Origin: Runella sp. CRIBMP
Lineage (GTDB): Bacteria > Bacteroidota > Bacteroidia > Cytophagales > Spirosomataceae
DNA: 64,000 bases
Assembly: GCF_009905605.1 (NCBI RefSeq)
Contig: NZ_JAAAKZ010000003.1
Location: 797,763 to 861,762, forward strand
Direction: 5' to 3'
Shown here: positions 60,090 to 64,000 of the stretch, in pieces
Layout: every line of letters starts with the position of its first letter
How positions within the stretch are numbered: the first letter of the stretch is position 1
Program-made: the position numbers and the translations under genes
The notes under the pieces: generated by a model
Told to the model about the DNA's origin: nothing
The model's input: only the letters and a program-made list of their open reading frames with translations
Databases searched by the model: none

Positions 60090-61484
60090 ATGAAAACATT
60101 TCAAGTCATTTCTCCCGTTGATGGCTCCGTGTATGTGGAGCGCGAATATAGTACTGCCACTCAGATTGAAAGTATTTTGGCGAATGCCAAAGCGGCTCAA
60201 AAAATGTGGAAAAACGTTCCGCTACGCGAACGAATTACCATTTGCGAAAGGGCCTTAGATTATTTTTTAACCCATGCCGATGCCATTGGCGAGGAGCTAA
60301 CATGGCAAATGGGACGCCCGATTGGGTACACTCCCAACGAAATCCGTCGTGGTTTTCAAGAGCGTGCACGCTATATGATACAAGCCGCCATTGGTGCCTT
60401 GTCGGATGTGCCTGTTTCAGAAAAAGAAGGTTTTCAGCGTTTTATCCGTCGCGAAGCCCTCGGAACGGTGTTTGTGGTGGCTCCGTGGAACTATCCCTAT
60501 TTAACATCGGTCAACGTGGTTATTCCTGCATTATTGGCGGGTAATACCGTGATACTCAAACACGCGCAGCAAACGCCCCTTTGTGCTGAGCGCTACGCGG
60601 CGGCGTTTAAAGCGGCTGGTTTGCCCGAAGGTGTTTTTCAATATCTCCACACCACCCACGATTACGTGGCCCGGATGATTGCAGACCCTCGCGTAGATTT
60701 TGTGGCCTTCACGGGTTCTGTTTCGGGGGGGCATGCGGTGCAGCGGGCGGCAGCGGAGCGTTTTATTGCCACTGGTTTGGAACTGGGTGGCAAAGACCCC
60801 GCCTACGTACGCGCAGATGCTCCTCTGGCTTTTGCCGTGGAAAATTTGGTTGATGGGGCGCTCTTCAATTCAGGGCAATCTTGCTGCGGTATTGAGCGTA
60901 TTTATGTTCACGAAAAAGTCTATGATGAATTTGTGCAGGGTGCGGTAGCCCTTGTTAATCAGTATGTTTTGGGCAATCCGTTGGAAGCAGGCGTACATCT
61001 TGGACCGATGGTGCGTACCTCAGCGGCGGAGTTTGTACGCGGTCAAATACGTGAAGCCGTCAGTCAGGGAGCAGATGCATTGATTGATCCGTCGGGCTTT
61101 CCATTAAACCAAGTCGGAACGCCTTATTTGGCACCGCAATTGTTGGTCAATGTCAATCATTCTATGCGCATCATGAACGAAGAGACCTTTGGGCCAGCCG
61201 TCGGAATCATGAAAGTAAGCAGCGACGAAGAAGCCATTCGACTCATGAACGACAGCGACTACGGCCTCACGGCGTCGGTTTGGACGAGTGATGCCGATGC
61301 TGCGTTGCACATTGGGAACCAAATTGAAACTGGAACGTGGTTTATGAACCGCTGCGATTACCTCGACCCCGAACTTGCCTGGACGGGTGTGAAAGACTCT
61401 GGACGTGGTTGTACTTTATCAGCGTTGGGTTATGAAGCCCTGACCAGACCGAAATCGTTTCATTTGAGAGTGGATGGGTTTTAA
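60090..61484 (+). CDS. Aldehyde dehydrogenase family protein
   Basis: 464 aa. NAD(P)+-dependent oxidation of aldehydes to acids. The catalytic cysteine is in NSGQSCCGIERI (Cys265 or Cys266), the general base Glu231 is in LELGGKDPAYV, and the PWN motif with Asn134 is in VVAPWNYPYLTS. RFIRREALGTVFV and EETFGPAVGIMKV are also typical. The length is slightly below the usual ~480. The closest relatives by feel are the succinate-semialdehyde type (GabD2-like), but substrate is not decided by these motifs. Confidence 0.92.
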   Translation: MKTFQVISPVDGSVYVEREYSTATQIESILANAKAAQKMWKNVPLRERITICERALDYFLTHADAIGEELTWQMGRPIGYTPNEIRRGFQERARYMIQAAIGALSDVPVSEKEGFQRFIRREALGTVFVVAPWNYPYLTSVNVVIPALLAGNTVILKHAQQTPLCAERYAAAFKAAGLPEGVFQYLHTTHDYVARMIADPRVDFVAFTGSVSGGHAVQRAAAERFIATGLELGGKDPAYVRADAPLAFAVENLVDGALFNSGQSCCGIERIYVHEKVYDEFVQGAVALVNQYVLGNPLEAGVHLGPMVRTSAAEFVRGQIREAVSQGADALIDPSGFPLNQVGTPYLAPQLLVNVNHSMRIMNEETFGPAVGIMKVSSDEEAIRLMNDSDYGLTASVWTSDADAALHIGNQIETGTWFMNRCDYLDPELAWTGVKDSGRGCTLSALGYEALTRPKSFHLRVDGF

Positions 61485-61615
61485 GCTTTTGGGAAAAGCT
61501 CAGTATAAACGGATGTTAAAAACAAAAAAAACTGCTTTGTTCTGCTGAAAGGGTCTATTGTAATTGTAAACCCACTTTTTAGATGCTTTCAGCAGGGTAA
61601 ATAAATTAATAATCT

Positions 61616-62338
61616 GTGACAAAAATAAAAATTGGCCTATTAGAATGTGACCATGTGCGAGATGAGTTTCGGCACATTGCGGGCGATTACCGCGACATGT
61701 TTCCTGCGTTGTTTATGCCTTTGGCTCCCGAATGGGAATTTGTATTTTATGACGTCGCCAACGGATATTTTCCAACGTCCGTTGATGAATGCGACGTTTA
61801 TCTCTGTACGGGCTCTAAATCTTCGGTCTATGACGATGAGCCATGGATTCACGACTTGAAAGCGTTTTTTCGTCAAATGTACGCCCAACAAAAAATCTTT
61901 TTAGGGGTGTGTTTCGGACATCAGATGTTGGCCGAAGCCTTGGGTGGAAAAGTGCAAAAAGCGGCGGTGGGTTGGTGCGTAGGAATTCACGAATTCAAAA
62001 TGTTGGATGCAGCAAAAAACGCTTGGATGAACCCGCCGAAGGAAAGCCTGAATCTGCTGATGATGTGCCAGGACCAAGTGCACCAATTGCCACCTGATAG
62101 TACGATATTAGCCTCGGCAGATGATTGCCCCGTAGCCATGTTTCGCGTAGGAGAGCGGATGCTGGGCGTGCAGGCGCATCCGGAGTTTCCGCTTCAGTAC
62201 GAAGAGGCCCTCATGCGCTCGCGGGTGGAGCGAATAGGAGCCGAAAAAACGGCTAGAGGACTCGAAAGTTTAACCTTACCTTTGCACAGTACTTTGATGG
62301 CGCAGTGGATGGTGTCGTTTGTAAAGTCTGTTTTGTGA
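61616..62338 (+). CDS. Class I glutamine amidotransferase-like protein
   Basis: 240 aa with a GTG start at 61616 (no better ATG upstream). The GATase class I triad is present: Cys99 in FLGVCFGHQML, and the His/Glu pair in VQAHPEFPLQY. CTGSKSSVYDDEPWI precedes. Stand-alone proteins of this shape often hydrolyse gamma-glutamyl bonds or serve as subunits of amido-transfer enzymes. No synthetase partner is adjacent. It is followed by a small membrane protein gene after 10 bp, likely one operon. Confidence 0.88.
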   Translation: MTKIKIGLLECDHVRDEFRHIAGDYRDMFPALFMPLAPEWEFVFYDVANGYFPTSVDECDVYLCTGSKSSVYDDEPWIHDLKAFFRQMYAQQKIFLGVCFGHQMLAEALGGKVQKAAVGWCVGIHEFKMLDAAKNAWMNPPKESLNLLMMCQDQVHQLPPDSTILASADDCPVAMFRVGERMLGVQAHPEFPLQYEEALMRSRVERIGAEKTARGLESLTLPLHSTLMAQWMVSFVKSVL

Positions 62339-62348
62339 TGTCCTTTCA

Positions 62349-62948
62349 ATGATTCAAATGATGATTGCCCAATTTCAGGTAAGTGAGCTAGCTGAGTTTC
62401 TTAAATATGGTATTTCGGGATTAAGTGCCATTGCTTTTATCTTGTCGTTTTACCTGCTGAGCCGCGAGAGCAGTCGGGCTAAGCCACGGGCCGAGATGCT
62501 GCGCTCTATTAGAATGTTTATGGGGTTGACGCTCGTCTTGGGGTTGGTTTCGGGCGTAGCCGCCATTCTTAACCCCAAAGACCCTGCCCCCGAAGTTGCC
62601 AAGAAGCCCGTCAAAAAAGCATCTTTGGTAAGCAAAATAGTAAAACCTCGCACCGTTTGGAGCATTGAACTGTTTTACGAAGCAGGGGCCAAACCGCTCG
62701 CCCAGCAACTCATTGACGAACTACAAGCCTATAAAGATTATAGCGTCAAAATGACGGCATTGACGGTTTCCCGAAAAAAAGAACTCAAAATTAGTCGGAG
62801 TCAGATAAGGTACGAACTCGTTGAAAAAGAGGCGGCTAATCAGCTTCAAAAGCGTTTGGATAAGATTCTTCCGCAGGATGTCAACCTAGACCTCAAGCAA
62901 ATCACCTCAACCTCTCCCAATTATTTAAGCATCTTTGTGTGCGATTAA
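62349..62948 (+). CDS. Hypothetical membrane protein
   Basis: 199 aa with two membrane segments: YGISGLSAIAFILSFYLLSR and FMGLTLVLGLVSGVAAIL. Then a basic proline/lysine linker (EVAKKPVKKASLVSKIVKPR) and a ~90-aa soluble domain with FYEAGAKPLAQQLIDELQAY. I do not recognise the domain; it may be a small sensing or binding domain. The N-terminal MIQMMIAQF leaves room for a later start at Met4 or Met5. Confidence 0.7.
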   Translation: MIQMMIAQFQVSELAEFLKYGISGLSAIAFILSFYLLSRESSRAKPRAEMLRSIRMFMGLTLVLGLVSGVAAILNPKDPAPEVAKKPVKKASLVSKIVKPRTVWSIELFYEAGAKPLAQQLIDELQAYKDYSVKMTALTVSRKKELKISRSQIRYELVEKEAANQLQKRLDKILPQDVNLDLKQITSTSPNYLSIFVCD

Positions 62949-63040
62949 TGGTTTTGGTACGTTAAAAAACGCACTTGAGATTCTTTCATACTGTAAGAAG
63001 TATTTTTTGTAATTAAATTTTCAATAATCATAAAACAACG

Positions 63041-63817
63041 ATGAAGAAAACGTTCATAACCCTTTCTTTACTGGCTTGTGCCGCAGCTGGATTTGCGCAA
63101 ACCCCTGGTGGTACCCCTCCGGCGGTTTCTCCTATGCCCATGAAGCCCGAAATGACCGAAATCTGGGAACCCGAAGTAGGGGTCGTAACGCCGGGTAAAA
63201 ATGCGGGAGACCCACCCTCCGACGCTATCGTACTTTTTAACGGAAAAGACCTTTCGCAGTGGGTTTCTGCCAAAGATGGTGGTCCTGCTCCCTGGAAAAT
63301 TGTAAATAATGACTACTTGGAAGTAGTTCCTAAAAGTGGCGATATCAAAACCAAAATGAAGTTTGGTGATTGCCAGCTTCACCTCGAATTCAGCGCGCCT
63401 GATGTAGTAGAAGGCGTGAGCCAAGGTCGTGGAAACAGTGGTGTGTTTTTTCAGGATCGTTATGAACTCCAAATTTTGGATTCGTACCAAAACCGTACCT
63501 ATCGCAACGGACAAGCCGGAAGTATTTACAAAGATCACGCACCGCTCGTGAACCCTATGCGCGGGCCGCTTGAGTGGAACGTTTATGATGTTGTATATAC
63601 CGCACCTCGTTTCAAAGCAGATGGCCGTATTGATGCACCTGCACGCATCACCGTTTTTCTGAATGGGGTACTGGTTCAAAACAACGCAACTATCAATGGA
63701 TTAACGCTTTACATTGGTTTGCACCACTATCCTGAAGCACACGGCGACGACGTGATTCACCTTCAAGATCACAATAATAAAACGCAGTTTCGTAATATTT
63801 GGGTAAGAAAACTGTAA
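63041..63817 (+). CDS. DUF1080 (3-keto-disaccharide hydrolase) domain protein, exported
   Basis: 258 aa. Signal peptide MKKTFITLSLLACAAAGFAQ. A 40-aa Pro-rich stretch (TPGGTPPAVSPMPMKPEM) leads to the DUF1080 fold: VLFNGKDLSQWVSAKDGG, FGDCQLHLEFSAP, GNSGVFFQDRYELQILDSY and HDNNKTQFRNIWVRKL-type ending. Members hydrolyse 3-keto-disaccharides in the periplasm and usually sit with Gfo/Idh/MocA dehydrogenases. One such dehydrogenase is encoded at 40010 but is not next to it. Confidence 0.92.
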   Translation: MKKTFITLSLLACAAAGFAQTPGGTPPAVSPMPMKPEMTEIWEPEVGVVTPGKNAGDPPSDAIVLFNGKDLSQWVSAKDGGPAPWKIVNNDYLEVVPKSGDIKTKMKFGDCQLHLEFSAPDVVEGVSQGRGNSGVFFQDRYELQILDSYQNRTYRNGQAGSIYKDHAPLVNPMRGPLEWNVYDVVYTAPRFKADGRIDAPARITVFLNGVLVQNNATINGLTLYIGLHHYPEAHGDDVIHLQDHNNKTQFRNIWVRKL

Positions 63818-63835
63818 TTCTAGATTTACCAAGAC

Positions 63836-63871
63836 AAACAAAGAGGGGCGAATATTCGCCCCTCTTTGTTT
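63836..63871. terminator. 36-bp perfect palindrome, terminator
   Basis: aaacaaagaggggcgaat and its complement meet with no spacer: 18-bp arms whose innermost bases (aatatt) form the loop. It lies 19 bp after the DUF1080 stop codon. The rest of the window (63872-64000) shows no gene. Confidence 0.85.
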
Positions 63872-64000
63872 TAATGACCCATGTAAAACGAACTCTACTT
63901 TAAACTTTTACATTTTTCGTGGGGCCCGCTGGTACTGTCTTAAAATACAAATTTTGAAATAGAATTTTTTTAATATTTTTGGGACTCAGAAGGAGCGACA

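Overview
The window looks like chromosomal DNA of a Cytophagales bacterium (phylum Bacteroidota), most like the Spirosomataceae (Runella/Dyadobacter type). The signs are: promoters of the Bacteroidota form TAnnTTTG, little use of Shine-Dalgarno sites, a Bacteroides-type N-acylornithine carbamoyltransferase, an ebo cluster, several FKBP-type lipoproteins, large SdrD_B/DUF11 surface proteins, and a TonB-receptor remnant. The genus is an inference. I found no rRNA, tRNA, CRISPR array, intact insertion sequence or prophage. Most genes are ordinary housekeeping genes, separated by unusually clear hairpin terminators.

Layout. 1-3,980: a MATE transporter cut by the window edge, a seven-bladed WD40 protein, a phosphopantetheinyl transferase and a SirB1/transglutaminase-like protein. 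4,015-6,134: galE and rfbB. 6,200-14,499: two giant paralogous secreted proteins (1,580 and 981 aa) with the same Cys-rich C-terminus and related terminators. 14,500-18,900: an accessory patch. It holds an apparently decayed 0.9 kb spacer with iteron-like repeats and a 58-codon peptide gene (not previously listed as an ORF because of its size) in a tight operon with an LpxL-like acyltransferase. A membrane-anchored LytTR regulator is divergent from it, followed by a NarL-type regulator with a degenerate receiver. This is my best candidate for an undescribed system. 18,875-26,676: ndk, nrnA-like, two FKBP lipoproteins, rdgB, an M61 peptidase, a DivIVA-domain protein, folB and moaC.

26,765-33,588: a complete eboABCDEF operon with a recognisable promoter. 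Ebo clusters are linked in the literature to trafficking of secondary-metabolite precursors. An 18-bp perfect hairpin sits between eboD and eboE. 33,767-41,476: an acetyl/succinylornithine-type aminotransferase, an FAD oxidoreductase, a lipoprotein, a truncated TonB-receptor pseudogene, an Omp85-type outer membrane protein, a DdpX-type dipeptidase and a Tat-exported Gfo/Idh/MocA oxidoreductase. 41,556-44,196: an ECF sigma factor, an anti-sigma factor with HEAT-like repeats and a DUF4097-like surface protein, apparently one operon.

44,443-55,061: the N-succinyl/acetylornithine carbamoyltransferase gene argF', glutathione peroxidase, a DMT transporter, an inactive-type M16 protein, another FKBP lipoprotein, L-2-hydroxyglutarate dehydrogenase, a hexapeptide acyltransferase, lepB and an ABC-2 exporter. 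55,824-63,817: azoR, an SdiA-regulated-like lipoprotein, an S9 peptidase, an aldehyde dehydrogenase, a class I glutamine amidotransferase, a small membrane protein and a DUF1080 protein. All calls were made by reading the sequence. No database search, structure prediction or signal-peptide software was run.
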